From NCBI RefSeq assembly GCF_000738265.1, contig NZ_JFCQ01000016.1, forward strand, positions 1 through 64,000: 64,000 nucleotides of DNA, written 5' to 3'. Of the stretch, positions 15,324 through 24,749 are shown piece by piece (position 1 is the first letter of the stretch; each line of letters begins with the position of its first letter). A program made the translations under genes and the position numbers. The DNA is from Corynebacterium jeikeium. Its GTDB lineage: Bacteria; Actinomycetota; Actinomycetes; Mycobacteriales; Mycobacteriaceae. The notes under the pieces are model-generated. The model was not told the DNA's origin and made no database searches. It saw nothing but the letters and a program-made list of their open reading frames with translations.

Positions 15324-16310
15324 ATGCGTCCCATTACCGCCGTCCGCAACCTCGCCAGCATTGTGTTGCGAGACCCTCCCGCCGTCCCGGGCCTGCCGCG
15401 CGCACGGTGGATTCATCGCCTGACCATGGACGACGGCGCGAAGGTCGCGGTCCATGAGGTGCGTTCTTACTCTTTTTCTTTTGAGGACGCCCCCTCCTCC
15501 GCCCCCACCACCGTCATCCTCGTGCACGGATTCAACCTGACGGCGGCCTCCTGGTTCTTCCAACTGGATGCATTGCGTGAGCAGCCGAACCTGCGCATCC
15601 TGCTGCCGGACTTGCGCGGCCACGGCGCCAGCGAGGACGCACCTGGACTGGATATTGAACGCACCGCCATCGACTTAGGCGCGACTATCCGCGAACTCGC
15701 GCCGACCGGCCGGGTGATCCTGGCGGGCCACTCAATGGGCGCGATGACGGTGCTGGGCGGGCTGCGCCACCTGGAAAAGGCCGATCTTCAGCGGGTCGGC
15801 GGCATTGCGTTGATTAACGGCGCGATCGATACTTTCGCCTCCGCAGGAGTCACCCGGATCCTGCATTCGCCTCTGGTACGCGCGACCCGCTGGCTGGGAG
15901 CCAAGAGCCCCAGCCAGTTGGAATGGGCAAAGGCGCTGGTGGAGTGGGCCATCAAGCCCGTCATCGCCGCCTTCATTTACCACGGCTCGCTGGACGAGGG
16001 GAAGTCCGACGACTTCGACGTCCTCAGCTTCCACGCCAATGAGATCGCCGGAACCTCCATGCGCACCCTGCTGGGATACCTAGACGATCTGACCGAGCAC
16101 GACGAGCTCGCCACCGCCGACCTTCTGGCCGACATCCCCGGCGAGATTCTGGTCGGCGCCATGGACGACGTCACCCCGCCCAGCCAAAGCCAGCGCATCC
16201 ACGAGCTCTGGCCACGCGCCGACTTCCACGAGTACCCGGAATCCGGGCACATGCTGCCCGTCGAGCGCCCGGAGGACGTCAACCGGGCGCTGCTGAACCT
16301 ACTGGGCTAG
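15324..16310 (+). CDS. Alpha/beta hydrolase
   Basis: This is a serine hydrolase of 328 residues from the ATG at 15324. Visible features are the oxyanion HGFN region (ILVHGFNLTAASWFF), DLRGHGASED, nucleophile elbow GHSMGAM, acid region VGAMDDVTPPSQS and catalytic His in ESGHMLPVERPE. The lid region holds Trp-rich helices. The order of motifs resembles lysophospholipase or haloalkane-dehalogenase-like enzymes; the substrate is unknown. It is divergent from the ACP/hydrolase pair, with about 140 nt between them. Confidence 0.85.
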   Translation: MRPITAVRNLASIVLRDPPAVPGLPRARWIHRLTMDDGAKVAVHEVRSYSFSFEDAPSSAPTTVILVHGFNLTAASWFFQLDALREQPNLRILLPDLRGHGASEDAPGLDIERTAIDLGATIRELAPTGRVILAGHSMGAMTVLGGLRHLEKADLQRVGGIALINGAIDTFASAGVTRILHSPLVRATRWLGAKSPSQLEWAKALVEWAIKPVIAAFIYHGSLDEGKSDDFDVLSFHANEIAGTSMRTLLGYLDDLTEHDELATADLLADIPGEILVGAMDDVTPPSQSQRIHELWPRADFHEYPESGHMLPVERPEDVNRALLNLLG

Positions 16311-16329
16311 TCGCCCGCTGTGCGCGCGA

Positions 16330-19086
16330 CTAGTTCGTCGCGGTCGGGTCGTCGATCTGGAAGCGCTGGGCGGCCTCGGCTGCCACAGAGCGCTCGATCT
16401 TGCCCTCGCGTGCCAGGCCCAGCAGCACGCCCACCACGATGGATTCCGCGTCGATGTTGAAGTACCGGCGCGCCGCCTCGCGAGTATCCGCAAAGCCGAA
16501 GCCATCGGCACCCAGCACCACGTACTCGCCCGGCACCCACTTGCGCACCTGCTCGGACACGGTGGTGGCGTAGTCGCTGACCGCTACGAACGGGCCTTCC
16601 GCAGCCTCCAGCTGCTGGGTGATGAACGGCGTGCGGGGCTCCGCCGACGGGTCGCGCAGCTGCTCCAGTTCCACGGCCTGGCCGTCGCGGGCCAGCTCGT
16701 TCCAGCTGGTCACAGAGAACACGTTCGCGTCGACGTCGAACTCCTTCAGTAGTTCCTTCGCCTTCAACGCTGCCGTCATGGCCACGCCAGAGGCCAGAAT
16801 ATTGGCCTGCAACTCCGCTGAGCCCGAGGCGGCGTCATAAAGGTAAATGCCCTTGTGTAGCCCCTCAACGTCGAGGTTCTCTGGCTCCGCCGGCTGGTGG
16901 ATCGGCTCATTGTAGGCCGTGATGTAGTAGATCACGTCCTCGCCGCGGCCATTGTTGCTGTTCTCGCCGTACATGCGCTCGATGCCACGGTGCACGATGT
17001 GGGCGATCTCGTAGCCGAACGCCGGGTCGTAGGTCACCACGGCAGGGTTTGTGGACGCCAACACGGGGGAGTTGCCGTCCATGTGCTGCAAGCCCTCGCC
17101 TGTCAGCGTGGTACGGCCCGCGGTGGCTCCGATCAGGAATCCGCGAGCCATCTGGTCGCCCGCCGCCCAGATTTCGTCACCCACGCGCTGGAAGCCGAAC
17201 ATGGAGTAGAAGATGTACAGCGGGATCATGGGCTCGCCGTGGGTGGCGTAGCTGGTGCCCGCGGCGATGAAGGAAGCCATGGAACCGGCCTCCGAGATGC
17301 CCTCGTGCAGGATGTGGCCGTCGGTGGCCTCGCGGTAGGACAGCATCAGGTCGTGGTCCACCGGCGTGTAGTTCTGGCCGTGCGGGTTGTAGATCTTCAG
17401 CGTCGGGAACCAGGAATCCATGCCGAAAGTACGCGCCTCGTCCGGGACGATGGGCACGATGCGCTTTTTCAACTCGTCGTCGCGCATGAGGTCCTTGAAC
17501 ACGCGGACCAGCGCCATTGTGGTGGCGACCTCCTGCTTGCCGGAGCCCTTGCGGGCGAGTTTGGCGATGGACAGGTCGGGCATCGTCAGTGGGGTGAACT
17601 TCTCGCGGCGCTCCGGCAGGAAGCCACCAAGTTCCTTGCGGCGGTTCAGCATGTACTGAATTTCCTCCGCGTCCTTGCCGGGGTGGAAGTACGGCGGCAG
17701 GTACGGGTCCTTCTCCAGCTCCTCGTCGGAGATCGGGATGTCCTGCTTATCGCGGAAGAGCTTCAGATCGTCCAGCGTGAGCTTCTTCATCTGGTGGGTA
17801 GCGTTGCGGCCCTCGAAGTTGTGGCCCAGGCCGTAGCCCTTGATGGTGTGCGCCAGGATAACGGTCGGCTGGTCCTTGGTCTCCAAGGCGCGCTTGTAGG
17901 CGGCGTAGATCTTGCGGTAGTCGTGGCCGCCGCGGCGCAGGTGCCAGATCTCCTCGTCCGTCATGTCCTCGACCAGCTTGGCGGTGCGCGGGTCCTTGTT
18001 GAAGAAGTACTCGCGGACGTAGGCGCCGTCGTTGGCCTTGAAGGTCTGGAAGTCGCCGTCCGGGGTGGTGTTCATGGCATGAACCAAGGCGCCTTCTTCG
18101 TCGCGGGCGAAAAGCTCGTCCCACTCGCGGCCCCAGACGACCTTGATGACGTTCCAGCCGGCGCCGCGGAAGAAGCTTTCCAGCTCCTGGATGATCTTCG
18201 TGTTACCGCGGACCGGGCCGTCCAGACGCTGCAGGTTGCAGTTGATGACGAAGGTCAGGTTGTCCAGGTTGTTCAGCGCGGCGGTCTGGATCAGGCCACG
18301 GGATTCCGGCTCGTCCATCTCGCCGTCGCCGAGGAATGCCCAAACGTGCTGTTGGGAGGTGTCCTTGATACCGCGGTCGTGCAGGTAGCGGTTGAAGCGT
18401 GCCTGGTAGATGGCATCCATCGGACCCAAGCCCATGGAGACGGTCGGGAATTCCCAGAACTCCGGCATACCGTGCGGGTGCGGGTAGGAAGGCAGGCCGT
18501 GGCCGGGCTTGGAAGCCTCCTGGCGGAAGGCATCCAGGTCTTCCTCGCTGAGGCGGCCTTCCAGGAAAGCGCGGGCGTACATGCCGGGGGAGGCGTGGCC
18601 CTGGAAGAAGATCTGGTCACCGCCGCCCGGGTGATCCTTGCCGCGGAAGAAGTGGTTCAGACCGACCTCGTAGAGAGGTGCGGCGCCAGCGTAGGTGGAG
18701 ATATGGCCACCCACGCCGATGCCGGGGCGCTGGGCGCGGTGCACCATGATGGCCGCGTTCCAACGGATCCAGCGGCGGTAGCGCTTTTCGATTTCCTCGT
18801 CACCGGGGAAGTCGGGTTCCTGGGTAGTGGGGATGGTGTTGACGTAGTCGGTGGATAGCAGCGGCGGGAGGGGAACTCGCTTGGCGGTGGCGCGCTCTAG
18901 CAGGCGCAGCATCAGGTAGCGGCCACGATCCGGGCCTGCGGTTTCCAGCAACCCGTCGAGGGATTCCATCCATTCTTGGGTCTCCTCCGGGTCGGAATCG
19001 GCCAGGTAAGAGGCCACCCCATCGCGAATGAGAGCGAAGTTGCTGGCATCGGTTGGGATGTTGTTTTCTTCAGCTGAAGCGGACAC
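16330..19086 (-). CDS. aceE: Pyruvate dehydrogenase E1 component, homodimeric
   Basis: AceE decarboxylates pyruvate with thiamine diphosphate and passes the acetyl group to the lipoyl E2, feeding acetyl-CoA to the TCA cycle. The 918-residue length and single-chain architecture match the actinobacterial homodimeric type. The thiamine diphosphate motif is [12 protein letters not shown] followed by [12 protein letters not shown]. Other landmarks are [21 protein letters not shown] and [20 protein letters not shown] sequence. It stands alone, as in other corynebacteria. The stretch 19087-19520 upstream is non-coding and should contain its promoter. Confidence 0.97.
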   Translation of the reverse strand: MSASAEENNIPTDASNFALIRDGVASYLADSDPEETQEWMESLDGLLETAGPDRGRYLMLRLLERATAKRVPLPPLLSTDYVNTIPTTQEPDFPGDEEIEKRYRRWIRWNAAIMVHRAQRPGIGVGGHISTYAGAAPLYEVGLNHFFRGKDHPGGGDQIFFQGHASPGMYARAFLEGRLSEEDLDAFRQEASKPGHGLPSYPHPHGMPEFWEFPTVSMGLGPMDAIYQARFNRYLHDRGIKDTSQQHVWAFLGDGEMDEPESRGLIQTAALNNLDNLTFVINCNLQRLDGPVRGNTKIIQELESFFRGAGWNVIKVVWGREWDELFARDEEGALVHAMNTTPDGDFQTFKANDGAYVREYFFNKDPRTAKLVEDMTDEEIWHLRRGGHDYRKIYAAYKRALETKDQPTVILAHTIKGYGLGHNFEGRNATHQMKKLTLDDLKLFRDKQDIPISDEELEKDPYLPPYFHPGKDAEEIQYMLNRRKELGGFLPERREKFTPLTMPDLSIAKLARKGSGKQEVATTMALVRVFKDLMRDDELKKRIVPIVPDEARTFGMDSWFPTLKIYNPHGQNYTPVDHDLMLSYREATDGHILHEGISEAGSMASFIAAGTSYATHGEPMIPLYIFYSMFGFQRVGDEIWAAGDQMARGFLIGATAGRTTLTGEGLQHMDGNSPVLASTNPAVVTYDPAFGYEIAHIVHRGIERMYGENSNNGRGEDVIYYITAYNEPIHQPAEPENLDVEGLHKGIYLYDAASGSAELQANILASGVAMTAALKAKELLKEFDVDANVFSVTSWNELARDGQAVELEQLRDPSAEPRTPFITQQLEAAEGPFVAVSDYATTVSEQVRKWVPGEYVVLGADGFGFADTREAARRYFNIDAESIVVGVLLGLAREGKIERSVAAEAAQRFQIDDPTATN

Positions 19087-19324
19087 TTGTTAGTCCTCCT
19101 ATGATCCACGTGTTCCGGGGGTTCAGGGTGAGCCCCTGCTCTTGTTCCCACAGTACTTGCCACAGTACGTCAAAGTCGGGTTAGAAAACCTCCGCTGGTT
19201 GGCCGATTGTGTTAGGTTCAAAAATGTAGTTTTTTAACCACACCAGCTGCGGTAACTGCAAAGTTGTGCAAGTGTATGTGCAACCGCACAGTGCATGGGC
19301 GCGATGTGACTGCGTGATGTGATT

Positions 19325-19376
19325 GCGCGGTGCACGTGCGCGATGTGATTGCGCGGTGCACGTGCGCGATGTGATT
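19325..19376. repeat. 26-bp tandem repeat upstream of aceE
   Basis: Two identical 26-nt units (19325-19350, 19351-19376) start GCGCGGTGCACGTGCGC. Partial copies (GCGCGATGTGAC, GTGATGTGATT) flank them. They sit in the 434-nt non-coding stretch between aceE and the DUF3052 gene. Apart from these repeats and the presumed divergent promoters I see nothing in that stretch. Confidence 0.85.
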
Positions 19377-19520
19377 GCGATGGTTGTATGGCTAGGCAGT
19401 GTGCGTGGCTGGAATGCCCGGTTAGTTCGCGTGGCAGATCTGTACGACAGGAACGTGCGGCAGATTTGCATGGCGGATTTGTACGCCGGGTTGGACGATT
19501 AGGAAAGGTACGTAATAACA

Positions 19521-20000
19521 GTGGCAATGGCCCCCGGTTCGGCTCAGAGCTCTGCAGGCTCCGCTGGCGGTGCACAAGGCAAGGATGCGAAGGGCGCGAA
19601 GGGCGCGTCTGATTGGGCGGACCTGCTCAGCATCGAGTCCGACTACCTGATCCAGGAAATCGGCTGGGACGAAGACTGCGACAGCAGCATCAGCGAAGCC
19701 CTGGAAGATGCCATTGGCGATGCACTGTTGGACATCGATACCGACGAGGTCGTCGATGTGGTGCTTTTGTGGTGGCGCGACGAAGACGGCGACCTGGTCG
19801 ACGGCCTGGTCGATGCAACGCGCAGCCTGGGGGAGGATGGCCGCATCTGGCTGCTGACCCCCGCAAAGTTGGACGCCGGCCGCGTCGAGCCGGGCGTGAT
19901 CGCAGAGTCCGCCCAACTGGCGGGACTGGTGCAGACCAAGTCGGAGCGCCTCGGCGACTGGCAGGGAGCCTGCCTCGTTTCCTCCGGAGCCAAGCGCTAG
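19521..20000 (+). CDS. DUF3052 family protein
   Basis: This actinobacterial protein of unknown function is usually found next to aceE, as here. The 159-residue protein starts at GTG (19521; ATG at 19527 is an alternative) with GGAAAGG upstream. The first 30 residues are Ala/Gly/Lys-rich. The body LGYDxxxQEIGWDEDCD-type region (YLIQEIGWDEDCDSSISEAL), DVVLLWWRDEDGDL and GRIWLLTPA are the conserved parts of the family. The GRIW-TP arrangement resembles small-molecule or nucleotide-binding folds; no function is established from this sequence. Confidence 0.85.
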   Translation: MAMAPGSAQSSAGSAGGAQGKDAKGAKGASDWADLLSIESDYLIQEIGWDEDCDSSISEALEDAIGDALLDIDTDEVVDVVLLWWRDEDGDLVDGLVDATRSLGEDGRIWLLTPAKLDAGRVEPGVIAESAQLAGLVQTKSERLGDWQGACLVSSGAKR

Positions 20001-20178
20001 CTTCAACCCGACGCTGCCGTTAGCGAAGTCGCGGTCGCAGGCTCAGTCGCAGGCGCTGCCGTTGGTGCGGATGCTTCTCGGAACGGGCGCTACCTGCGGT
20101 TTCGTTATTTTGCGGGTGGACGTGCTAGAGTCATTAACGCTTCAAACGAAGCCACAGTTTCTTTCTTAGAAACAGCAC

Positions 20179-20254
20179 GCGCCTTTAGCTCAGCTGGAAG
20201 AGCAGCTGGTTTACACCCAGCAGGTCGGCGGTTCGAACCCGTCAGGGCGCACCA
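20179..20254 (+). tRNA. tRNA-Val (TAC anticodon)
   Basis: A 76-nt cloverleaf. The acceptor stem GCGCCTT pairs with AGGGCGC (one G-T pair). The D arm is TAGCTCAGCTGGAAGAGCA. The anticodon stem GCTGG/CCAGC encloses TTTACAC with anticodon TAC at 20212-20214. The T arm contains GGTTCGAACCC, and the CCA end is encoded. The UAC anticodon reads GUA and GUG. Confidence 0.97.
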
Positions 20255-20267
20255 AGATTTTTCACTG

Positions 20268-20292
20268 CCCCGCGGCCACCTCGGTCGCGGGG
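20268..20292 (+). terminator. Hairpin after the tRNA gene
   Basis: CCCCGCG (20268-20274) pairs with CGCGGGG (20286-20292) around an 11-nt loop, 13 nt after the tRNA end. There is no long T run behind it, so it may be a terminator of the weak-tail type or only a processing structure. Confidence 0.4.
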
Positions 20293-20386
20293 CTGTTGCG
20301 TTCTGCCCGCACTGCACGCGCACCCTCCCGCGTTGCACGCGCACCCGCCCGCGCCACATTTGGCCTCTCCGCTGGCCGGGGCAATA

Positions 20387-21577
20387 ATGGATCACATGAC
20401 ACCCTCGAAGCGCAGCGGCTGGCGAAGTCTCCTCACCCCCGGATGGATCATCACTGCCATCCTGGTCATCGCCTTCACCTACACCGCATTCAGCTTCCTG
20501 GCTCCATGGCAGCTCGGCAAGAACAAGGACAAAAACGCCTTTAACCAGCGCCTCGAACAATCCCTCCAGGTCGACCCCGCCCCGATCACCGATGTGATTC
20601 CGGGCGACGGGGGATCGGTGGGCGTCGATAAAGAATGGACCAGAGTCGCACTACAGGGCCATTTCCTGCCCGATAAAGAGGTGCTGCTGCGCAACCGTCC
20701 GGTCGAATCGGCTCACTCTTATCAATCATTGACGCCCTTTCGCCTCGACGGCGGCCAGACCGTCTTGGTGCATCGCGGGTGGGTTGCCGTGGAAGGTGAC
20801 GGGGCTGCGCCTAAGTTGAAGCGTGCGCCGGGTGATGACGTGAAGGTGACCGGGTTTATCCGCATGAGCGAGGCTGTGCCGGATGCGAAGCCGTCGCAAT
20901 CTCAGGGATACACGCAGGTCACGGGCATGTCGACGAAGCAGATTTCCGAGGCGGCGGGCGAGGATCTGGCGGCGGACTATGTGCAGCTGGACTCGGAGAG
21001 CGTGGACCGGCTGAACGGCATGGCCGGTGGCGATGGCGACAGCGCCGACGTCCGTGATGCTGAAGTCCCGGATCTGCAGGCGCTGCCTCTGCCACACTTG
21101 GATGGTGGCACGAACTTGTCCTACGGAATCCAGTGGATTGCGTTTGGCATTCTGGCTCCGGCGGGTCTGGGCTGGTTCGTGTATGCGGAGATGCGCGAGC
21201 GCCGGCGCGAGCGCGAGGAAAGCGCCGAGGTCGCCCGCCTAAACGCCCAGGTCACCGACGGTGCTGGCGCTGGCGGAGGTGCTGGATTATCTGCTGGTGC
21301 CGGTGGAGATGTTGGAGAATCTGCTGGTGCTGGTGGAGGTGCTGGTACTTCTGCTGGTGGAGGTGCTGGTAATTCTGCTGGTGCGGCCGATGCCAAATCT
21401 GCTGGTTCCGCCGATGCCAAATCTGAGCCAAGCAAGAGGGAAACGTCTCCGAACAGGGATAATGCTGCCTCCGACAAGGAAACTCGCAAGCGGTCTGACC
21501 TTACCGACCGCTATGGAGGTACCCGTTCCCGCTTTGAGGAACGCCGCGCCGAAAAGCGTGGCAAGGAGCGCTTCTAG
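20387..21577 (+). CDS. SURF1-family protein with a glycine-rich tail
   Basis: SURF1 proteins help assemble cytochrome c oxidase in the membrane. One membrane segment lies near residues 16-38 (PGWIITAILVIAFTYTAF), followed by the extracytoplasmic SURF1 domain with LGKNKDKNAFNQRLE, VLLRNRP, TVLVHRGWV and the second membrane segment near GIQWIAFGILAPAGLGWFVY. After residue 290 comes a repetitive Gly/Ala/Ser tail (21258-21400) and then a charged C terminus. Start choice is between ATGs at 20387 and 20396. It stands alone between the tRNA and the repeat elements. Confidence 0.85.
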   Translation: MDHMTPSKRSGWRSLLTPGWIITAILVIAFTYTAFSFLAPWQLGKNKDKNAFNQRLEQSLQVDPAPITDVIPGDGGSVGVDKEWTRVALQGHFLPDKEVLLRNRPVESAHSYQSLTPFRLDGGQTVLVHRGWVAVEGDGAAPKLKRAPGDDVKVTGFIRMSEAVPDAKPSQSQGYTQVTGMSTKQISEAAGEDLAADYVQLDSESVDRLNGMAGGDGDSADVRDAEVPDLQALPLPHLDGGTNLSYGIQWIAFGILAPAGLGWFVYAEMRERRREREESAEVARLNAQVTDGAGAGGGAGLSAGAGGDVGESAGAGGGAGTSAGGGAGNSAGAADAKSAGSADAKSEPSKRETSPNRDNAASDKETRKRSDLTDRYGGTRSRFEERRAEKRGKERF

Positions 21578-21607
21578 TCTCCGCAAGCTATCCGCCCAGC
21601 CCGCGAC

Positions 21608-21812
21608 ATGTCGTTAGAACGGGAATTAGCCGGGGCAGCGAGGCGCGAATGTCGTTAGAACGGGAATTAGGAAGCGCGGGCGCAGAGCTTTGGTTTTCTG
21701 CAACGCGCTGACCAGCTCTTTTGCGTTGTTGATAATGGTGTTCTGTAACGGATTCCCGTTCTAGCGACATTTGGCCTTCTGGAGTGGTCGAGGATTCCCG
21801 TTCTAACGACAT
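21608..21812 (-). repeat. Intergenic inverted-repeat element A
   Basis: Two direct copies of a 21-nt sequence (ATGTCGTTAGAACGGGAA...) lie at 21608-21628 and 21649-21669. Two inverted copies lie at 21751-21770 and 21793-21812. Copies on each side are 41-42 nt apart, and both right-hand copies continue into TTTGGCCTTC. Between the inner pair, on the minus strand, is the core GGTCAGCGCGTTGCAGAAAA. It shares that core with elements B, C and D. It lies between the convergent 3' ends of the SURF1 and phosphatase genes. No coding sequence is visible in it. Confidence 0.8.
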
Positions 21813-21876
21813 TTGGCCTTCCGGGGAGTCCGAGTGCGCGAATTAGCAGTGTTCGCGAATGCGGGAGGAGGGGGTA

Positions 21877-22063
21877 AGTGTCGGAAAAGCTGCAAAAGGG
21901 CGCCGCGGTAGGTTTGCGAAGAATGAGCAAAACGCTCTGACCTGCATGTTTGTACTAGTGAAAATTTGTTGCAGTAACAAATTGCAAGTTTTCCGACATT
22001 TGGGGGTCAAAGACGGCGACCTGAAGCGCGCGGCCCAGATGCTGTGCAAGTTTTCCGACATTT
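21877..22063 (-). repeat. Intergenic inverted-repeat element B
   Basis: AGTGTCGGAAAAGCTGCAA at 21877-21895 is inverted at 21982-22001 (TTGCAAGTTTTCCGACATTT) and again at 22044-22063. Read on the minus strand, the inner unit is AAATGTC-GGAAAACTTGCAA, then a perfect 8-bp hairpin (AATTTGTT/AACAAATT, plus-strand 21963-21983), then the core TGCAGGTCAGAGCGTT, then the closing arm. The architecture matches elements A, C and D but with a different arm sequence. Confidence 0.8.
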
Positions 22064-22081
22064 AAGCGGTGAACAGGGCCG

Positions 22082-22681
22082 CTAACGCCCCAGCTTCTCC
22101 TGCACATACGCCACAATCCCCGGCACGGCGGCCTCGATTTGCTGCCCGACCTCGGTAAAGTCCGAACGGCTGCCATAGTAAGGGTCGGCGACTTCGGCAC
22201 CGGCGGGGGAGTTGGCGTCAAAACTACGGAACAAGCGAATGCGCCCCGGATCGACCCCCGCACTGCGCAACCCGCGCGCATGCCCGTCGTCCATCGCCAG
22301 GAAAAGGTCGGCGCCCATATGCTCAGAGCCAAGCTGTGCCGCGCGGTGCGCTGTGCCGTCGTAGCCTAGTGACGCCAACTCGTCCACCGCCCGACCATCA
22401 GCGCCGTCGCCGATGTGCCAGCCGCCGAGTCCGCAGGAGTTCAGGGTCACGGGCGCGTCGGCGGAACCAGCGGTTTCAGCTGCCGGGGAGGGGCCAGGCC
22501 CAGGGGAGTGACCAGACTCAGGGGAGGGGCCAGGCTCAAGGGAGGGGCCAGGCTCAGGCGAGGGGCCAGACTCAGGGGAGTGACTGGTGGCGATGCCGGC
22601 ATCTTCGAGGCCGGCGCGCAGGATGACCTCGCCCATCGGGGAGCGGCAGATATTGCCCGTGCATACGACAGTGATGTGCAT
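22082..22681 (-). CDS. Low-molecular-weight protein-tyrosine phosphatase with a Pro-rich insert
   Basis: The N-terminal P-loop VCTGNICRSPMGE carries the nucleophilic Cys and Arg (C-x5-R-S). The acid loop DPYYGS near residue 166 supplies the general-acid Asp. These enzymes dephosphorylate protein tyrosines in the cytoplasm. The protein is about 40 residues longer than usual because a repetitive Ser/Pro/Glu/Gly stretch (residues about 33-66, repeating SPESGPSPEPGPS) is inserted after the first helix. The insert should be a flexible surface loop. The catalytic parts look intact. Confidence 0.9.
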   Translation of the reverse strand: MHITVVCTGNICRSPMGEVILRAGLEDAGIATSHSPESGPSPEPGPSLEPGPSPESGHSPGPGPSPAAETAGSADAPVTLNSCGLGGWHIGDGADGRAVDELASLGYDGTAHRAAQLGSEHMGADLFLAMDDGHARGLRSAGVDPGRIRLFRSFDANSPAGAEVADPYYGSRSDFTEVGQQIEAAVPGIVAYVQEKLGR

Positions 22682-22711
22682 TGTTTTCCTTTCCGTTTCT
22701 CGCCGATTCGG

Positions 22712-23428
22712 CTAGCTCTCGTTGGCCCAGCGCTGCACCAGAGCGTCCAGTTCCTCGGGAGTGTCCACGGTGTAGGCGGCCTTGGCGCGCTCCTCCGCAG
22801 AGCCATAACCCCAGCCCACCAGCACGGTGGGGATGCCGGACTGCGCGGCGCCCTCCACGTCGTGGATGCGGTCGCCGATCAGCAGCATCTTCGTCGGGTC
22901 AAGAGCCTGCAGGCCTTCCTCGGCGCTCATGTGCGCCAGCACTTCGCGCACCTCGGGGGCCTCTTTCAGCTGCTCCAGCGCATATTCGATGACGGCGGCC
23001 TTGGACCGGCGCGTGCCGTCCTCCTGGGCGGCGCCGAGAACCGCGAAGTACTTCAGCATGTCGTGTTCGCGCAGGATCCGCTCCGCCGAGACCTCGGATT
23101 TCGACGTCGCCGTCGACAGCACAATGCCTTCGCCGGACCATTTTTCCAGCAGGTCGCGCATGCCCGGGAATGGGGTGGCTTCCTGCCAGCGGCCGTTCTC
23201 TTGGTCCGACAGGTACGTGTCGAAGACCTTCTGCAGCAGCTCGCCTTCCAGCCCGATGTCCCGCAGAGTCTCGACCATCGGCGGTCCGGGGATCTGCCGC
23301 ACGCGCTCCTCGGGAGGAACCGGCACCCCGTGTGCCTCCAGTGCCTCAACGAAGCTGGCGCGGATGCCGGGGTAGCTATCCATCAGCGTTCCGTCTACGT
23401 CTACAAGCAGAATTGGTAAATCTCGCAC
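22712..23428 (-). CDS. HAD-superfamily phosphatase, Gph-like
   Basis: This is a haloacid-dehalogenase phosphatase of 238 residues. Motif I is LLVDVDGTLMDS (nucleophile Asp plus acid Asp), the helical cap follows, motif II is VLSTATSK, the Lys region is RRSKAAVI, and motif IV is LLIGDRIHDVEGA. The cap type and length are those of phosphoglycolate phosphatase-like proteins; the substrate is not determined. It ends 31 nt before the phosphatase gene, so the two may be cotranscribed. Confidence 0.88.
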   Translation of the reverse strand: MRDLPILLVDVDGTLMDSYPGIRASFVEALEAHGVPVPPEERVRQIPGPPMVETLRDIGLEGELLQKVFDTYLSDQENGRWQEATPFPGMRDLLEKWSGEGIVLSTATSKSEVSAERILREHDMLKYFAVLGAAQEDGTRRSKAAVIEYALEQLKEAPEVREVLAHMSAEEGLQALDPTKMLLIGDRIHDVEGAAQSGIPTVLVGWGYGSAEERAKAAYTVDTPEELDALVQRWANES

Positions 23429-23530
23429 TCCTCCAGTCTGTCAGATCTGGCTAGGCTGGGTGGAGCATGCAGACAGCAGAGCCCGCTGCATTTAGTGCCA
23501 GCAGCATTTAGCAGTACCCCAGGAGAATCC

Positions 23531-24736
23531 GTGCCAGAGTCATCTACCAACCCCGCCGCGCCTGAAACCGCCGCGACCCCCGCCGCGCCTGAAACCGCCG
23601 CGACCCCCGCCGCCAACACCACCGTCGCTGACGTCGTCGCCGCCTTGGAGGCCGCCTATCCGCCCTACCTCGCCGAATCCTGGGACGCGGTCGGCCTGAT
23701 CTGCGGCGACCCCGCCGAGCCCGCCGACAAGGTTGCCTTCGCCCTGGACTGCACCGATGCCGTCGTGGATGCCGCTATCGCGGAGGGTGCGCAGATGCTC
23801 GTGGTCCACCATCCTCTGCTGCTCCGCGGCGTCACCGCCGTGCCCGCCAATTCCCCGAAGGGCCGCATCGTCCACAAACTCATCCGCCACGGCATCGCCC
23901 TGTTCGCCGCGCACACGAACGCCGATTCCGCCCGCCCTGGCGTGAACGATCGCCTTGCCGAACTCCTCGGAATCACCCCGGGTGCAGCATTGCGGCCGAT
24001 CCCTTCCGGCACCGATAAGTGGGGCTTCACCGTTCCTCTTAATGACGCCCCCACGGTGAAATCCGCCATCTTTTCCGCAGGCGGCGGCGCGCAGGGTGAC
24101 TATGAACAGGCCTGCTTTGAGTTCTCCGTCACCGGACAATTCCTGCCTACGGAAGGCGCGAATCCGCACCTCGGCGCGGTGGGGGAGGTCGAGACGGTTG
24201 AGGAGGTCCGCATTGAATTCGTAGCCCCCGCCGCGAAGCGGGAAGCCATCCGTGCGGCCTTGATTAAGGCACACCCTTACGAGGAGCCGGCCTACGACTG
24301 CGTGGAAACCTCCCTGCCCACGCCCGCCGATCAGCAGCTGGGTATCGGGCGCGTCGGCGAGCTGGATACCCCAATGACTCTGCGGGAGTTCACCGCCCGC
24401 GTAGCCGAGCGCCTACCCCGCACCGAATGGGGCGTGCGCGCAGCCGGAGACCCGGACGCCATGATCCGCACCGTCGCCGTCGCCAGCGGCGCCGGCGACA
24501 GCTTCCTGGGCCAAGTCGCAAAAATGAATGTGGACTGCTTCGTCACCTCCGACTTGCGCCACCACCCGGTGGATGAACACCTGCGCATGGGCGGATGCCC
24601 GGTCATCGATACCGCCCACTGGGCCAGCGAGTTTCCGTGGTGTTTCCAGGCGGAGGGCGTCATTAAGAAAGCGACGAAGGCACAGACCACAGTGATCAAC
24701 GTGCGCACCGATCCGTGGACCGTGCACGAACAATAG
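23531..24736 (+). CDS. Nif3-like dinuclear metal centre protein
   Basis: This is a Nif3/DUF34 protein, often annotated as GTP cyclohydrolase I type 2. Metal-binding His residues lie in LVVHHPLL and the C-terminal TSDLRHHPVDEHL; DTAHWASE is also family-conserved. A PII-like insert (residues about 160-250) matches the longer family members. I chose the GTG at 23531 because AGGAGAATCC directly precedes it; an upstream start at 23495 lacks such a site. The N terminus contains a 27-nt tandem duplication encoding AAPETAATP twice. The next gene follows after 13 nt. Confidence 0.87.
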   Translation: MPESSTNPAAPETAATPAAPETAATPAANTTVADVVAALEAAYPPYLAESWDAVGLICGDPAEPADKVAFALDCTDAVVDAAIAEGAQMLVVHHPLLLRGVTAVPANSPKGRIVHKLIRHGIALFAAHTNADSARPGVNDRLAELLGITPGAALRPIPSGTDKWGFTVPLNDAPTVKSAIFSAGGGAQGDYEQACFEFSVTGQFLPTEGANPHLGAVGEVETVEEVRIEFVAPAAKREAIRAALIKAHPYEEPAYDCVETSLPTPADQQLGIGRVGELDTPMTLREFTARVAERLPRTEWGVRAAGDPDAMIRTVAVASGAGDSFLGQVAKMNVDCFVTSDLRHHPVDEHLRMGGCPVIDTAHWASEFPWCFQAEGVIKKATKAQTTVINVRTDPWTVHEQ

Positions 24737-24749
24737 GAGGGTTACTGCG

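Noticed and set aside
16897..18858. A 653-codon open frame antisense to aceE
   Set aside because: It mirrors the codon pattern of aceE in GC-rich sequence, has no recognisable domain and no ribosome-binding site; aceE itself is certain.
19087..19520. A riboswitch or second RNA gene upstream of aceE
   Set aside because: The length invites it, but I see only the 26-nt tandem repeats and no recognisable conserved RNA fold.
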